This document shows positions 9,131 through 17,849 of a DNA stretch of 64,000 nucleotides, in pieces. The notes beneath the pieces are model-generated. The model made no database searches. It was not told where the DNA came from and saw only the letters and a program-made list of their open reading frames with translations. The stretch is from Bdellovibrionales bacterium (GTDB taxonomy: Bacteria; Bdellovibrionota; Bdellovibrionia; Bdellovibrionales; Bdellovibrionaceae), in NCBI GenBank assembly GCA_018266295.1, contig JAFEAQ010000022.1:149179-213178 (forward strand), written 5' to 3'. Within the stretch, counting starts at the first letter, position 1. Each line of letters opens with the position of its first letter. Made by a program: the position numbers and the translations under genes.

Positions 9131-10758
9131 TTCTTAGAGACCTTTACTTTTTTCCGAATTTTCTTAACTGGCTTCTCTGAGACCGGGCGCGTTTTAATAT
9201 AATCTTCAAAACGCATACTTTCCGCCCACACAGATTCTATTTTCATAGAAATAGGATCCGGATATGGTGCTTTCATAACTACTGTGCCCCTGGATCCAAA
9301 TTCATTTAACGAAGTTCCGACTATCCAAACTTCTGAGTCTATCGCAAAAAAGCGATCATGGATGTCCGGCTTTCTCCCCATCATTACTCTGATTTCGATT
9401 GGATTGATTTGGCTATCCAAATCTTTGATTTCCTTCAATGCCTTGACCATGTTCTGCGCGCTCTGTCCTTTATTCAAATATTCTTTAGACGTTAAAATTT
9501 GAATAGGAATAGTTGAATTACTAAGAGACGTCGCAAATCTATATATCTCACTACTACCGAAATATGGATCTACAATTCTAATCGTGCTTAGACCAGAATT
9601 TAATATTTTACGAATTTCACCATTAGGATTTTCACTGTCTTTATCAAACCACTTCTGGCCTAAGCTTTCGGCCATCTTTTTCTTCTTGATCAGACTTTCC
9701 TCTTTTGAAAGCAGAAGATTGGTGACTCGATCATCTCTTTGCTCACCAACACTCGACTTCATCGACTGTCCATGGACTGCCACAGAGAATTCATCAACAG
9801 AGTCATCTCTATCTTTAATTCGTACATTTCTCTGCTTGTTAATAATGTTCATATTGAAGTTTATAGATTTAATATAAGGAGTTGGCTTGGATGAATATAA
9901 TAGGCCACGTTGAGTACAAAGCACCTCTAGTCCAATGGCATCCACTTCTGACTTGAGAGGAATCGTCATTTCAGTCTGAACTTCATCACTAGATATTACG
10001 ATTCTATTTTTTATTCCAACGACAGAGTCCTCTCTAACCAGGATATTTATAGAAGACAAATCTGCTTTAGATGTTGGGGACAATGATACCCGAAGGGACT
10101 TCCAATCATCTGTTGGACCATAGGAAATTTCTTTAAGAACTGGATTTGTTAGAAACAGATGACAAGATCCCAAAAGATATCTTCTTTCAGAGAACTTCAT
10201 TTGCAATGTTTTATCAATCCACTCATTTATTGGCTTTGCATACTCATCATTTCCAAAAATATTTGGCAAAACTTCAATATCTGTTCGCAACTGAAACCAT
10301 CTAGCTCCACATGGTCTATGCCCATATATCGGCATTTCTCCCCAGAAGGTATTGTAAGGATACAAAAACTGTGGAAATTCAAACGGAGCAGTTAGATTTA
10401 AAGCATGAACGATTCTTTCTCCAGGAGGGCTGTCCGCTTGCCTTTCTTTTGAAGTCAAAAAAAGGTTCACCTGACCTTTCGAGCAGTCTTCGATCCACTT
10501 CAAGCATTCCGCCGTCGAAAGAACACTTCGTCGAACATTGAATTCAATTTTCTTTGAAGCGGTCCTAAATTTTTCATGGGTATCTAGTTCTGTTGGGCGC
10601 TCAACCCAATCAGCTAACATTTCGATTGAACAATAAATTAATGTTCGAAAGTTTTTGTCATCTCTACTGTATACAAGAGTGATACAGCCTTCTTGAAAGT
10701 CTCGAAGAATCTCTTCAACTTTTGCTTTTGCTTCGAAAGTATTTAAATCGATGGCCAT
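9127..10758 (-). CDS. VPA1262-like protein with C-terminal PLD-like domain
   Basis: A 543-aa protein. The N-terminal 230 residues (PYNTFWGEMPIYGHRPCGAR around 133-152) remind me of the VPA1262 family, which has no established function. The C-terminal 150 residues form a PLD-like half-domain: IRIVDPYFGSSEIYRF, then IHDRFFAIDSEVWIVGTSLN with H467, then a basic tail. It is the first gene of a three-gene minus-strand operon. The paired HDRF domains suggest a nuclease or phospholipase function, probably defensive given the surroundings. The family assignment is from memory of sequence style. Confidence 0.55.
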   Translation of the reverse strand: MAIDLNTFEAKAKVEEILRDFQEGCITLVYSRDDKNFRTLIYCSIEMLADWVERPTELDTHEKFRTASKKIEFNVRRSVLSTAECLKWIEDCSKGQVNLFLTSKERQADSPPGERIVHALNLTAPFEFPQFLYPYNTFWGEMPIYGHRPCGARWFQLRTDIEVLPNIFGNDEYAKPINEWIDKTLQMKFSERRYLLGSCHLFLTNPVLKEISYGPTDDWKSLRVSLSPTSKADLSSINILVREDSVVGIKNRIVISSDEVQTEMTIPLKSEVDAIGLEVLCTQRGLLYSSKPTPYIKSINFNMNIINKQRNVRIKDRDDSVDEFSVAVHGQSMKSSVGEQRDDRVTNLLLSKEESLIKKKKMAESLGQKWFDKDSENPNGEIRKILNSGLSTIRIVDPYFGSSEIYRFATSLSNSTIPIQILTSKEYLNKGQSAQNMVKALKEIKDLDSQINPIEIRVMMGRKPDIHDRFFAIDSEVWIVGTSLNEFGSRGTVVMKAPYPDPISMKIESVWAESMRFEDYIKTRPVSEKPVKKIRKKVKVSKK

Positions 10759-10929
10759 ATTCGCCCTGCAATTTCATAATAAACTATATTCAGACATCAA
10801 TTAGATCACAAACAAAATATAAATCATCAATTGTTTTCTATTTTTGTCTAAAAAACCCAATCTATTGCACATTAAAGATAATTTTCAAACTATTCGTGCA
10901 AAGTGTTTTACTCCATATGAAGAAAACAA

Positions 10930-10956
10930 AAACGCCACAGATCTCCCGTGGCGTTT
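10930..10956 (-). terminator. Hairpin terminator after the higBA-type pair
   Basis: Arms AAACGCCAC (10930-10938) and GTGGCGTTT (10948-10956) form a perfect 9-bp stem. On the minus strand it is followed by TTTGTTTTCTTC, and on the plus strand by a weaker T-rich stretch. It lies 35 bases past the antitoxin stop codon. Confidence 0.65.
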
Positions 10957-10991
10957 CTATGTATTTTGCATTTTTGTAGTGGAATGATTTA

Positions 10992-11336
10992 CTACTCGGC
11001 CAGTCGTTGCATGATCTGCTGAAATGCCTGAGGCTCTTCCTTCGCAATTTGAATCAACCGTGCAGAGCTCCCACTTGGCTTATTCGCACCACGCTCCCAT
11101 GCCTTCACAGTATCATCAGAAACACCTAAGATTTTTGCAAAAATAGGCTGACTGACATTTAAGCGCTCGCGAACTGCTTTAACTTCCGTCTTATTAAATT
11201 CTGGCGGCACATCTGGAATTTCCATAGTCGTAGTTCTGAGATCCATTTTCTTATTTTCAAATGCAACCGCTTCTTTGAGGCCCTTCAAAAGTCCCTGACC
11301 AAGCTTCGTTTGTTTTTCATTTGTTTTCTTCTTCAT
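10992..11336 (-). CDS. higA: HigA-type antitoxin, XRE helix-turn-helix
   Basis: A 114-aa protein with a C-terminal XRE domain (about 52-105): VRERLNVSQPIFAKILGVSDDTVKAWERG, typical of HigA/NadS antitoxins in which the HTH follows a flexible N-terminus. It would bind and neutralise the upstream-encoded toxin and repress the operon. The gap from the toxin gene is 8 bases, and toxin-first order is the hallmark of higBA. The palindrome at 11691-11722 is the likely operator. Confidence 0.75.
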   Translation of the reverse strand: MKKKTNEKQTKLGQGLLKGLKEAVAFENKKMDLRTTTMEIPDVPPEFNKTEVKAVRERLNVSQPIFAKILGVSDDTVKAWERGANKPSGSSARLIQIAKEEPQAFQQIMQRLAE

Positions 11337-11344
11337 AGGTCCCT

Positions 11345-11668
11345 CTACTTTTTAAGAAGTTGTGCCACTTCTTTGAGTTCTTTTTTCTCTTCAGCGCTTA
11401 TGTTCTCTGCCTCAGACTTTTCTAAAATAAAAAGGAGGTAGCATTTTTCTTTGGTTGGAATGTCGAGATAAAACACCCGGATTCCACCACTCTTCCCTTT
11501 TCCTTTAGCGCCAACACGAAATTTTCTGATTCCGCCAGTCCCCTGCACTAAAACACCAGTCTCCGGGTCCTTTAAAATTTCGCTTTGTATCGTCTGCAAT
11601 AAGCCTTTTTCACCTAAAGCGTCGACTTTGTCTTTAAAGTCTTCAGCCTCTACGAATACCCTTTTCAT
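11345..11668 (-). CDS. higB: HigB/RelE-type toxin
   Basis: A 107-aa protein of the RelE/HigB superfamily: GTGGIRKFRVGAKGKGKSGGIRVFYLDI followed by YLLFILEKSEAENISAEEKKEL, the usual core with basic residues for ribosome-dependent mRNA cleavage. It is the first gene of a two-gene operon with the HTH antitoxin. It lies in element cargo next to the transfer module, where such pairs commonly stabilise mobile DNA. Confidence 0.75.
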   Translation of the reverse strand: MKRVFVEAEDFKDKVDALGEKGLLQTIQSEILKDPETGVLVQGTGGIRKFRVGAKGKGKSGGIRVFYLDIPTKEKCYLLFILEKSEAENISAEEKKELKEVAQLLKK

Positions 11669-11690
11669 ATATCTTTTCGGAACTATATCC

Positions 11691-11722
11691 GTACTACTTG
11701 ATAGTATACTATTAAATACTAC
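11691..11722. promoter_or_regulatory. Palindromic operator of the higBA-type operon
   Basis: The centre ATAGTATACTAT (11701-11712) is a perfect 12-bp palindrome. It is flanked by GTACTAC on the left and ATACTAC on the right, giving repeated TACT/AGTA words just upstream of the toxin start. This fits autoregulation by a HigA-type dimer. The binding protein is inferred from position. Confidence 0.5.
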
Positions 11723-11876
11723 CCCGCAAGAGCCAAGAGAAACCCCTGTCTCATTTTGAGATGGTTTAATACAAGTCCGGTATAATTCAGCTCTCCTTCG
11801 ATTTGTTTAAATTACAGCTAAAACCCAATTATTTCTGTTGTTTACGGATAGCGGCGCTAGTCTAAGCACCTGGCCC

Positions 11877-13190
11877 TTAATCTCTGTTCACATTTACCAA
11901 ATACGCCCTAGCCTCAGGGTACTTCTTAATGCAAACGCATTTTCCTACCCTAAGGGACTTAATGGTATTGGGGTGAATACAAAACTCCTCAACCTCGCGC
12001 CGACTCCCGCCCCCCGAGTCCACCTCAAAGAACCCCAACCGCTCCGTCTGCCGGGTCTGCTTCCAGACCGTCCGAGTCCCTGCAATGCCGGAGATGATCT
12101 CTGCGCTCTCCGGACGCTTCTGGAGGAACGAATACAAGGTTGAGGTGTTTCCCATGAGCCTGCCTGCAAACTCGGGGCTAATGCGCTGTAAATCGCAAAT
12201 CTCTTGGTGTGCGACCACCACCGACATCCGACTACTTCGGGCGCGGTCGAGGAAACCAATGAAGTCTTCTTGGGCTAAGTCTGCGAACTCGTCGATAATC
12301 ACCGAAAATGGCTTTCGTTGTTTTTTTGGGACTTCGCCGTCAACTCTTGCCGAAACGGATTTTAAATCCTGCAAAACGAAACGACCTAATGCTTTGGCTG
12401 TTTCGCCATACCGGCGGGAATCCAAAAATAAGAAGATGATCTTTGATTGGGTGTAGGCCTCAAACAAATTGATACCTGGAATCTCGGAGGTCACCAACTC
12501 CCCAAAGTCAGAAAGAACAATACTTTCCAACTGAGTTCGCAGCCCTTGCAAAGAATTGAAGTGCTCTTTTGCATCCAAGAACTCTTTCAAATTCTGGGCA
12601 TGAAGCTTCAACTTCGTTTCAGCCATGGGGATCTTATTCCCTACCTCAATGATCTTCGCCGGATTACTTGCGCACTCCAAAACGGTGCCCAAATGAAATC
12701 GCTCCTGTTTGTTATCTCGAAGCCAGCACAGCAAAATCATCAACTTCAGAATGAAGCTCGAAGATTGATTCTTATAGTACTCCTCAGACCAATTGAGGCT
12801 ATTGATGATTCGATCCCGAAGTTGGGTGGCTGTCCCATCCTCGATCAAATTATATGACAAGGACATTTGCTTTTCCGTAAGGGAAAAGATCATTAAATCG
12901 TCAATACGGTTAGCTTCTGCCACGTGCTTGGAGAACTTTAGCAGAGTCTCCATATCCGATTTTAAATCAATAAAGAGCAAACCTTTCCCCTGTTCGATTC
13001 GCTGCTTGATAATATGGGAAAGTAAAACCGTCTTCCCATAACCAGAAGCCCCAACGACATGAACATGATGATTCAACTGTCCTTCCGTTAATTCTTCCTT
13101 TCGCCACATAGATCCAGAGACCTTACCCAAAACAACACGATCCTGGGCTGCAGGTGAATTTCTCAAAAATAAGTTTTTAACTTGTTCCAT
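11877..13190 (-). CDS. VirD4/TraD-like coupling ATPase, left copy
   Basis: A protein of about 437 aa with Walker A GASGYGKT near residue 48 and Walker B VIIDEFADLAQEDF near residue 305, the pattern of type IV coupling proteins (FtsK/HerA-type). It would recruit the processed DNA strand to the secretion channel. No N-terminal membrane helices are visible, so it is a short, soluble-looking version. ATG 13190 is preferred over TTG 13196 because GGGAGGG lies seven bases before it. It is closely similar to the protein at 42399-43760 (shared NHHVHVVGASGYGKT and RPESAEII segments). Confidence 0.8.
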   Translation of the reverse strand: MEQVKNLFLRNSPAAQDRVVLGKVSGSMWRKEELTEGQLNHHVHVVGASGYGKTVLLSHIIKQRIEQGKGLLFIDLKSDMETLLKFSKHVAEANRIDDLMIFSLTEKQMSLSYNLIEDGTATQLRDRIINSLNWSEEYYKNQSSSFILKLMILLCWLRDNKQERFHLGTVLECASNPAKIIEVGNKIPMAETKLKLHAQNLKEFLDAKEHFNSLQGLRTQLESIVLSDFGELVTSEIPGINLFEAYTQSKIIFLFLDSRRYGETAKALGRFVLQDLKSVSARVDGEVPKKQRKPFSVIIDEFADLAQEDFIGFLDRARSSRMSVVVAHQEICDLQRISPEFAGRLMGNTSTLYSFLQKRPESAEIISGIAGTRTVWKQTRQTERLGFFEVDSGGGSRREVEEFCIHPNTIKSLRVGKCVCIKKYPEARAYLVNVNRD

Positions 13191-13203
13191 TTTCAAACCC
13201 TCC

Positions 13204-13962
13204 CTACTCGCCCAAAACTTCGCTCAACATGGTAAAACGAAATAGCGGTTGAAAAAGTTGAGTGTGGTCTTGAATCAGATTCCAAACAGCTTCCTTCTCG
13301 CAAACATAGTGAACTTCCTCAAAAAGACGTTCAGCATCTGGCGCCGCCGTCATCATATGAATGTAGCGCTTCACCTTTTGCTGATAACGCTCTTTAGTTT
13401 TACGAGCGATCTCAAGTTCAAAGGCAACTCTTTTACCTTCTGGAGTTACATAGATAGCGTCAGGGCGAAACTCCGTCGGTAAACACTTCCGATACTCGTC
13501 AATTTCAGAAAGTTGCCTTTCAGAAATCCATTCTTTAACGACGCCAGAATTTTCAAGAACAATCCTAACCTGCGCCACACGCTGATCGTGATCAAAAAAG
13601 CGACCATCGACATCCAGCAGAGGACGACAATAGTTTTTCTGCGAACGAGAGTTTCGCAAAAACAAGTAGCCTTTTTGAGTGATCACGTAGAGCGGTCTCG
13701 CACACACATCGGTTAAAATCTGAAGCATTTCAGATTTTACTAATTTATGGACTCGCTGCCTTGCCCAGATCAGCGAGTTACTAACGGTCCCAAGCTTGGT
13801 AACTTTAAAAAATTTCGCGTGCAAATCTTCAAGTGTGGAGAATTTCATTTCTAGAACGAACTCCAAAACATCCAACTCTCGCTCGGTAAGTCGATACCCC
13901 TTTTGCGAAGTCACTTTTTGCACAACATACGGTAAATCAAAAAAACTATAAGCAGTCTGCAT
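13204..13962 (-). CDS. Replic_Relax-like protein, left copy
   Basis: A 252-aa protein with an N-terminal winged-helix-like half (LTERELDVLEFVLEMKF) and a C-terminal segment RPDAIYVTPEGK-VAFELEIARKTK-RYQQK. The second part matches a PD...ExE...K arrangement, so a nuclease-type fold is possible. The family is linked to plasmid replication and relaxation. I chose ATG 13962, preceded by AAGGGAAAG, because the right-hand paralog starts at the equivalent Met; a longer frame to 14091 is open. It is transcribed with the coupling ATPase, with the nested palindrome upstream. Confidence 0.65.
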   Translation of the reverse strand: MQTAYSFFDLPYVVQKVTSQKGYRLTERELDVLEFVLEMKFSTLEDLHAKFFKVTKLGTVSNSLIWARQRVHKLVKSEMLQILTDVCARPLYVITQKGYLFLRNSRSQKNYCRPLLDVDGRFFDHDQRVAQVRIVLENSGVVKEWISERQLSEIDEYRKCLPTEFRPDAIYVTPEGKRVAFELEIARKTKERYQQKVKRYIHMMTAAPDAERLFEEVHYVCEKEAVWNLIQDHTQLFQPLFRFTMLSEVLGE

Positions 13963-14113
13963 ACTCTTTCCCTTCGCCAACCTTTCGATTTGCAAACACA
14001 AACCATTCAACAGGCCGGACTGATGAAAGATGAAGTGGCTGAGGTAACCCCCGGCACTCCATCTTGTTGTTATTCTCAAAACTAAAAACAACCTCTCCCA
14101 ACTAGGAAAATGA

Positions 14114-14257
14114 GCTCCCTTGCCAGCTTTTTGTTACCTAAGTAATGGGGGACCTGCCTTGCTGACCACCTGCTCTCAACACGTTGGGAGTGGGTGGTCA
14201 GCAAGTTAAAGCAGGTCGCCCCAACGCCTAAGGCGTTGAAAAAGCTGGCAAGGGAGC
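14114..14257. other. Nested palindrome, putative transfer/replication origin (left copy)
   Basis: Outer arms GCTCCCTTGCCAGCTTTTT (14114-14132) and its exact complement (14239-14257) form a 19-bp stem. Inside are GACCTGC/GCAGGTC (14151-14157, 14211-14217) and CTTGCTGACCACC/GGTGGTCAGCAAG (14158-14170, 14193-14205). A small extra stem, CAACGCCT/AGGCGTTG, occurs at 14222-14238. The inner core recurs at the other module near 44.6 kb. Position upstream of the Replic_Relax-like and coupling genes suggests oriT or a replication origin. The rest of the 13963-14660 gap holds iterons and the att repeat. Confidence 0.6.
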
Positions 14258-14383
14258 GGCTAGAATCCCCAGAACCCCCATCGCGGTGGATGGGAGTTTT
14301 GATGGACGACAAGATGGGCTTATTTCTGCCTGGAAAATGCAGAAAAATTGAAAAAAGAAGAGCTTCGTAGGATCGGGAAAAAG

Positions 14384-14444
14384 TGGCAGACAAATGGTAG
14401 CCAATGGCAGCCAACGCCCGTCCCCCAGTGTCCCTTCCAGTCCC
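14384..14444. repeat. Three TGGYAGMCAA iterons plus three GTCCC decamers (left copy)
   Basis: Iterons are TGGCAGACAAA (14384), TGGTAGCCAA (14395) and TGGCAGCCAA (14405). GTCCC then begins at 14420, 14430 and 14440, an exact 10-bp period that places the motifs on one DNA face. The same order and number occur at 44777-44835 with different iteron sequence. They could be initiator iterons or arm-type integrase sites, since the att repeat lies about 90 bp away. Confidence 0.6.
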
Positions 14445-14531
14445 TGGAACTGGAAAAAGCCTGTCTAAGCCTGCGTGAGCAGGTTCTACGTTGTTTCTGA
14501 TACTTAGGTTTTTGCTTATTTTTTGAGAAGG

Positions 14532-14544
14532 GAAAAATGGGGTG
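14532..14544. repeat. Internal att site between two tandem elements
   Basis: GAAAAATGGGGTG is identical to 44933-44945, which covers the 3' end of tRNA-His. To its left is the right-end module of one element; to its right, 117 bp on, is an integrase gene. This is the order expected at the junction of two tandemly integrated elements. The bases right of the repeat do not continue the tRNA sequence. Confidence 0.6.
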
Positions 14545-14660
14545 GAGGTCGTTTCCACTCCTATTTTCACTGACTTAGCTACAAAGTCAGCACCGAGATT
14601 TCTAAAAACTGTGTATTTTAATAACTCCATACCTAGAAGTCTCTCTTTTTAGCCTCGTAG

Positions 14661-15851
14661 TTATAGTTCTTCGTCGCGATTCGGTACGTACTTTTTTGCC
14701 ATTCTGAAATCGGTAAGACTCGCAACTTTTTTCTCACCAATCTCCGGAAGCACGAAGTTTAGCCCCTCGGTTGCTCCCCTAACATCGATACCGGCCAAGC
14801 GAATATATCGAGTCATGACCTTCTCATCAGTCCAGCCACAGATCTTTTTAACCACAGGGCTGGATACCCCGGCGTTTAAAAGATGCGTTGCAAAACAAGC
14901 TCTGAGTGCATGAAAATTTACGGAGTGAACTCCAATGGACTCACAGAACTCCCTTAGTACTCTCGCCGCTTCTCCACGTCGCCACTTATTAATCCTAGGC
15001 AGTACGTGAATATTGTCGTGATTCCCCTGTGCTCGAAGATCGACTAGCTTTGCCTCAATCTCTTTGTTCATTGGAATCTTGCGCCAGTACCCGGCCTTGG
15101 TGGACTTAATAATTTTCATACGCCCATTGTAAGACTTGGAGCAGGTAATCATTTTTGACTCAAAGTCTATATCGTTCCACTCTAAGGCAAAAAGTTCTCC
15201 AGACCTCATTCCAGTATGCAGAGCCATGAACCAAATTGGATACCATTCGTGATCCATTTCTTTGGCGACATCCAAAAGCTTTTGAATCTCATGCAACGAA
15301 AGAATTTGGGGTGGCTTATCATCATGGTATTTACCCAGCTGAATATCAAAGGCCGGGCTGTGGCGCACGCCCATGATTGCCCCCTCTTCAATACCCCACT
15401 TAAAAATCGTATTGATTGCAGACTTCACTGCACGCAACCGACTTCTTGAGTACCCCTGCTCCAGCATTGCTTGAAGCACCTTACGAGCGTCTCCGGCATT
15501 GAGCTCATTGCACATCTTATTATCCCAAGAACTCGTGAATCTTCTTAAGGTCGCAATCGTGTCCCAAATTGTACTCGTTTGGATTTTCTTAACTCCAATT
15601 CCGCCTTTGCGATGTGTAAGTTCGTATTTTTCTAAAAGATCTGCCCAAGGTAATCCAGAGCCCTCTTGCCTTGCCACATCTATTGAACAATCCCTGATAA
15701 GGTCTTTCTCAACATTTTGGGCTTCTTTCAGAGTCTTAATTCCGGCCTTTTTCTTTTGCGATCTAAATCTACGATTTACATTGCTTCTAATATGTACGGA
15801 GACTTCATATGTCTTTGTACCATCTAGTCCAACTTTTTCTTTTATTCCCAT
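14661..15851 (-). CDS. int: Tyrosine recombinase integrase
   Basis: A 396-aa tyrosine recombinase. The N-terminal arm-binding part is followed by a SAM-like core-binding domain (about 65-165) and the catalytic domain: R216 in TGMRSGEL, K252, H314-x-x-R317 in HALRACFATHLL, W340 where many members have His, and nucleophile Y349. It would integrate and excise the element at tRNA-His. It lies just inside the left att repeat, and its start overlaps the excisionase gene by 10 bases. The catalytic set is complete, so it should be active. Confidence 0.9.
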   Translation of the reverse strand: MGIKEKVGLDGTKTYEVSVHIRSNVNRRFRSQKKKAGIKTLKEAQNVEKDLIRDCSIDVARQEGSGLPWADLLEKYELTHRKGGIGVKKIQTSTIWDTIATLRRFTSSWDNKMCNELNAGDARKVLQAMLEQGYSRSRLRAVKSAINTIFKWGIEEGAIMGVRHSPAFDIQLGKYHDDKPPQILSLHEIQKLLDVAKEMDHEWYPIWFMALHTGMRSGELFALEWNDIDFESKMITCSKSYNGRMKIIKSTKAGYWRKIPMNKEIEAKLVDLRAQGNHDNIHVLPRINKWRRGEAARVLREFCESIGVHSVNFHALRACFATHLLNAGVSSPVVKKICGWTDEKVMTRYIRLAGIDVRGATEGLNFVLPEIGEKKVASLTDFRMAKKYVPNRDEEL

Positions 15852-16159
15852 TTCGTTCTCCTTCTCGGTTTAGGAATTTCAATTCCTTTTCGAGGCGCGA
15901 CAGGTTGAAGTCCTGCCACAGAGTTTTCAATGAGTAGATCAAGCTGCTCTCTGTCGAAGTAAAGTCGCCCACAAAACTTGTTAGCGGAAATTTTACCTCT
16001 TTGATAAAGCTTTTTTACGGCTTCCCGAGTTGACCCTAAATACAAAGCCACTTCATCAGTTTTTAACCATCTCTTAATTTTCAAAGATCTTAGCTTTGCC
16101 TCAGCAATATCTAATTCTAGTTGATGCTGAGTCATCGCTGTTGTCCCCAAATTTAGCAT
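15842..16159 (-). CDS. xis: Excisionase-like helix-turn-helix protein
   Basis: A protein of about 105 aa with a MerR/excisionase-type HTH: RWLKTDEVALYLGSTREAVK, then RGKISANKFCGRLYFDREQL. These small proteins bend DNA at att sites and steer the integrase to excision. ATG 16159 follows TTGGAGG at good spacing; an upstream ATG at 16171 is less likely. It overlaps the integrase start, so the two are made together. Confidence 0.75.
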   Translation of the reverse strand: MLNLGTTAMTQHQLELDIAEAKLRSLKIKRWLKTDEVALYLGSTREAVKKLYQRGKISANKFCGRLYFDREQLDLLIENSVAGLQPVAPRKGIEIPKPRRRTKWE

Positions 16160-16200
16160 AAATACCTCCAAGGGTTCAATCCTTGATCGAACCCTTTATT

Positions 16201-16560
16201 CTAATTTTTGATTTCTTTATGCTGAGCGCGAAATTCTCCGGCCAGCAACTTACCAATAAATTGATCTAATGAAATCTTACCATTGGCCCTTTGATACTCT
16301 TCATGAGCAATATGAAGACGGTCCTTCTCACTGAGAGTTTGGTTTTGAAGTTGCTGGATATGATCCGTAGTAATAAGCGAAAGACCTAGCGCTAAAATCT
16401 CAGAGTCTCGAACTTTTCTTCCGAATACTTTTTTATTAGCTTTGTCTTTCAGAACCTGCAAAGCCTTCGCAGAATCAGGGTCTAACTTTTTTAAAACGTT
16501 CTTCTTCTTAGGTGCCGTTGCCTTTTTTGTTGCCTTTTCCTCTGATATTACCTCTGACAT
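16201..16560 (-). CDS. Lys-rich unknown protein of the transfer operon
   Basis: A 119-aa protein with a very basic N-terminus (KKATAPKKKNVLKK) and a helical remainder. I do not recognise it. Location between the secretion genes and xis/int, and the charge, suggest a DNA-binding accessory factor, perhaps of the relaxosome. The gap to the upstream TraB-like gene is 10 bases. Confidence 0.5.
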   Translation of the reverse strand: MSEVISEEKATKKATAPKKKNVLKKLDPDSAKALQVLKDKANKKVFGRKVRDSEILALGLSLITTDHIQQLQNQTLSEKDRLHIAHEEYQRANGKISLDQFIGKLLAGEFRAQHKEIKN

Positions 16561-16570
16561 ATATTTCCTC

Positions 16571-17371
16571 CTATTCGACTATTTTTGGTTGTTCTGTAAT
16601 AAGAATTTTGATTTCAACTGGCCCCTCAAGAACTGAGTACTCCGGTGAGGCCTTTATTTTTTCTGAAAACTTCTCCGCCGTTTTTGACATAGCGCTACTT
16701 AGAGCTTTTTTACTTGCTGTATCCACTGTTGGCGCATCGACGTAGTTGCCAAAAACATTTTGCCCGCGCTCAATGCTGGCATCGGCAAAACCTGCAGCTG
16801 CCGATGTAAAGAACTCAGCGGCAAAGAACTTACTTTCTTGATTTACATACTGCCCTTCAAGTCCAAGAATTCCCTTTGGATCTAAAACAGATGCCGACAC
16901 TTGGTAGTCGTCAAACCCAAACCCTGGATGAAATTTCTTAAACTCAATGAGTATACGTTTTGAGTTCTTCTCCAAACTTGCTTCGCCCAAGAATATAGAC
17001 CCCCTAAGCTCTCCCGATTTAATCTTTGCTCGAACTGGTGCCTTACTATCCGGAAATGCAAAAAGACTCTCGGGGATCTCTGCGTTGACAACATCTCCAA
17101 TCCGAAGACCTTTGAGGTGGATCCCCTTTGCTGTACTTGGCAAAACAATCTGACTATCTTCGGAACGATATGATGAAGACGCTACTAAAATCTCGGCATC
17201 TAAATTTCCACGCCCCGCGAAACTATTATATTGCGCGCTTTGAGAAATCTTCTTTTTTTTGTTCTTTGCCTCTTCTATATTTGGAACAACTTTTACTTCA
17301 GGTTTGGTATACAAGTTTGAACGAACTTGAGCATGAGCTTGAAAACAAATGAGTAAAATTGGAATGAACAT
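16571..17371 (-). CDS. TraB/VirB10-like conjugation protein
   Basis: A 266-aa protein with a signal peptide ending near AHAQ and a C-terminal barrel-like domain resembling TraB/VirB10: GLRIGDVVNAEIPESLFAFPDSKAPVRAKI, then GILGLEGQYVNQESKFFAAEF. These proteins span the envelope and link inner and outer membrane parts of the channel. It is much shorter than IncF TraB and lacks the long proline-rich linker and inner-membrane anchor. ATG 17371 follows GGGAGGTG; a start at 17401 is open but less likely. Confidence 0.65.
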   Translation of the reverse strand: MFIPILLICFQAHAQVRSNLYTKPEVKVVPNIEEAKNKKKKISQSAQYNSFAGRGNLDAEILVASSSYRSEDSQIVLPSTAKGIHLKGLRIGDVVNAEIPESLFAFPDSKAPVRAKIKSGELRGSIFLGEASLEKNSKRILIEFKKFHPGFGFDDYQVSASVLDPKGILGLEGQYVNQESKFFAAEFFTSAAAGFADASIERGQNVFGNYVDAPTVDTASKKALSSAMSKTAEKFSEKIKASPEYSVLEGPVEIKILITEQPKIVE

Positions 17372-17372
17372 A

Positions 17373-17849
17373 CTATTCACCTCCCATTTTAATGTTTTCA
17401 ATTATCCTACCTTGAGACTTTGATAGAGAAGGCGCTAGCACTTGATTCTGTGCCGGACTTTGAGTTCCGCTAAAGCTGGGCCCCCCATAACTACCACTAA
17501 TCTTTACATAGTCTTGATGGGATGTTTTTGAAGGAATAATATCAAAAACATAAAAACGTTTCTCCGACTTAACAATGAGGTTAGTTGGCTCCACTGCCTG
17601 TTGGCTAAGATATAGAGTCAATTCCTTCGAAGAGACCTGAGACAAAACAGCCTTAATACTCTTAGGATTACCAATCCGAACCTCGACAATATTCTGCGGG
17701 AACTCTAAAACTGAGATAAGGCCGCCATGAAGATAGATTTTCTGACTCTGGCTCAAATCTTTGTAGATGGAGGAAATTCTTTTAATTTCAGCATGCCCTG
17801 TAGAGCTCAAAAACAATGCCAAAATGAAAGTCTTAAATGACTGCATCAC
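17373..17849 (-). CDS. TraK/VirB9-like exported protein
   Basis: A 158-aa exported protein. After a signal peptide (to about residue 20) comes a beta-rich domain, QKIYLHGGLISVLEFPQNIVEVRIGNPKSI, like the N-terminal domain of TraK and secretin-type proteins. It would be an outer-membrane core component with the TraB-like protein. It overlaps the upstream VirB8/TraE-like gene by 17 bases. The region after residue 110 is low complexity (Ser/Gln/Pro). Confidence 0.55.
   Translation of the reverse strand: MMQSFKTFILALFLSSTGHAEIKRISSIYKDLSQSQKIYLHGGLISVLEFPQNIVEVRIGNPKSIKAVLSQVSSKELTLYLSQQAVEPTNLIVKSEKRFYVFDIIPSKTSHQDYVKISGSYGGPSFSGTQSPAQNQVLAPSLSKSQGRIIENIKMGGE

Larger units (their letters stand above)
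1..14544. mobile_element. Right-hand part of a second, tandem element with defence cargo
   Basis: It shares with the neighbouring element the right-end module (coupling ATPase, Replic_Relax-like protein, nested palindrome, iterons, att repeat). It carries the DISARM-caspase operon, a nuclease, the PLD-type operon and a higBA-type pair. The left end, and any integrase or secretion genes, are outside the window. Confidence 0.55.

Noticed and set aside
11945..12259. 104-aa Arg/Ser-rich minus-strand frame
   Set aside because: It is out of frame within the coupling ATPase gene and is explained by that gene's locally higher GC.
14082..14630. 182-aa open frame on the minus strand across the nested palindrome
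   Set aside because: It runs through the inverted repeats, iterons and att repeat, has no homology I can see and no RBS; the palindromes explain the open frame.
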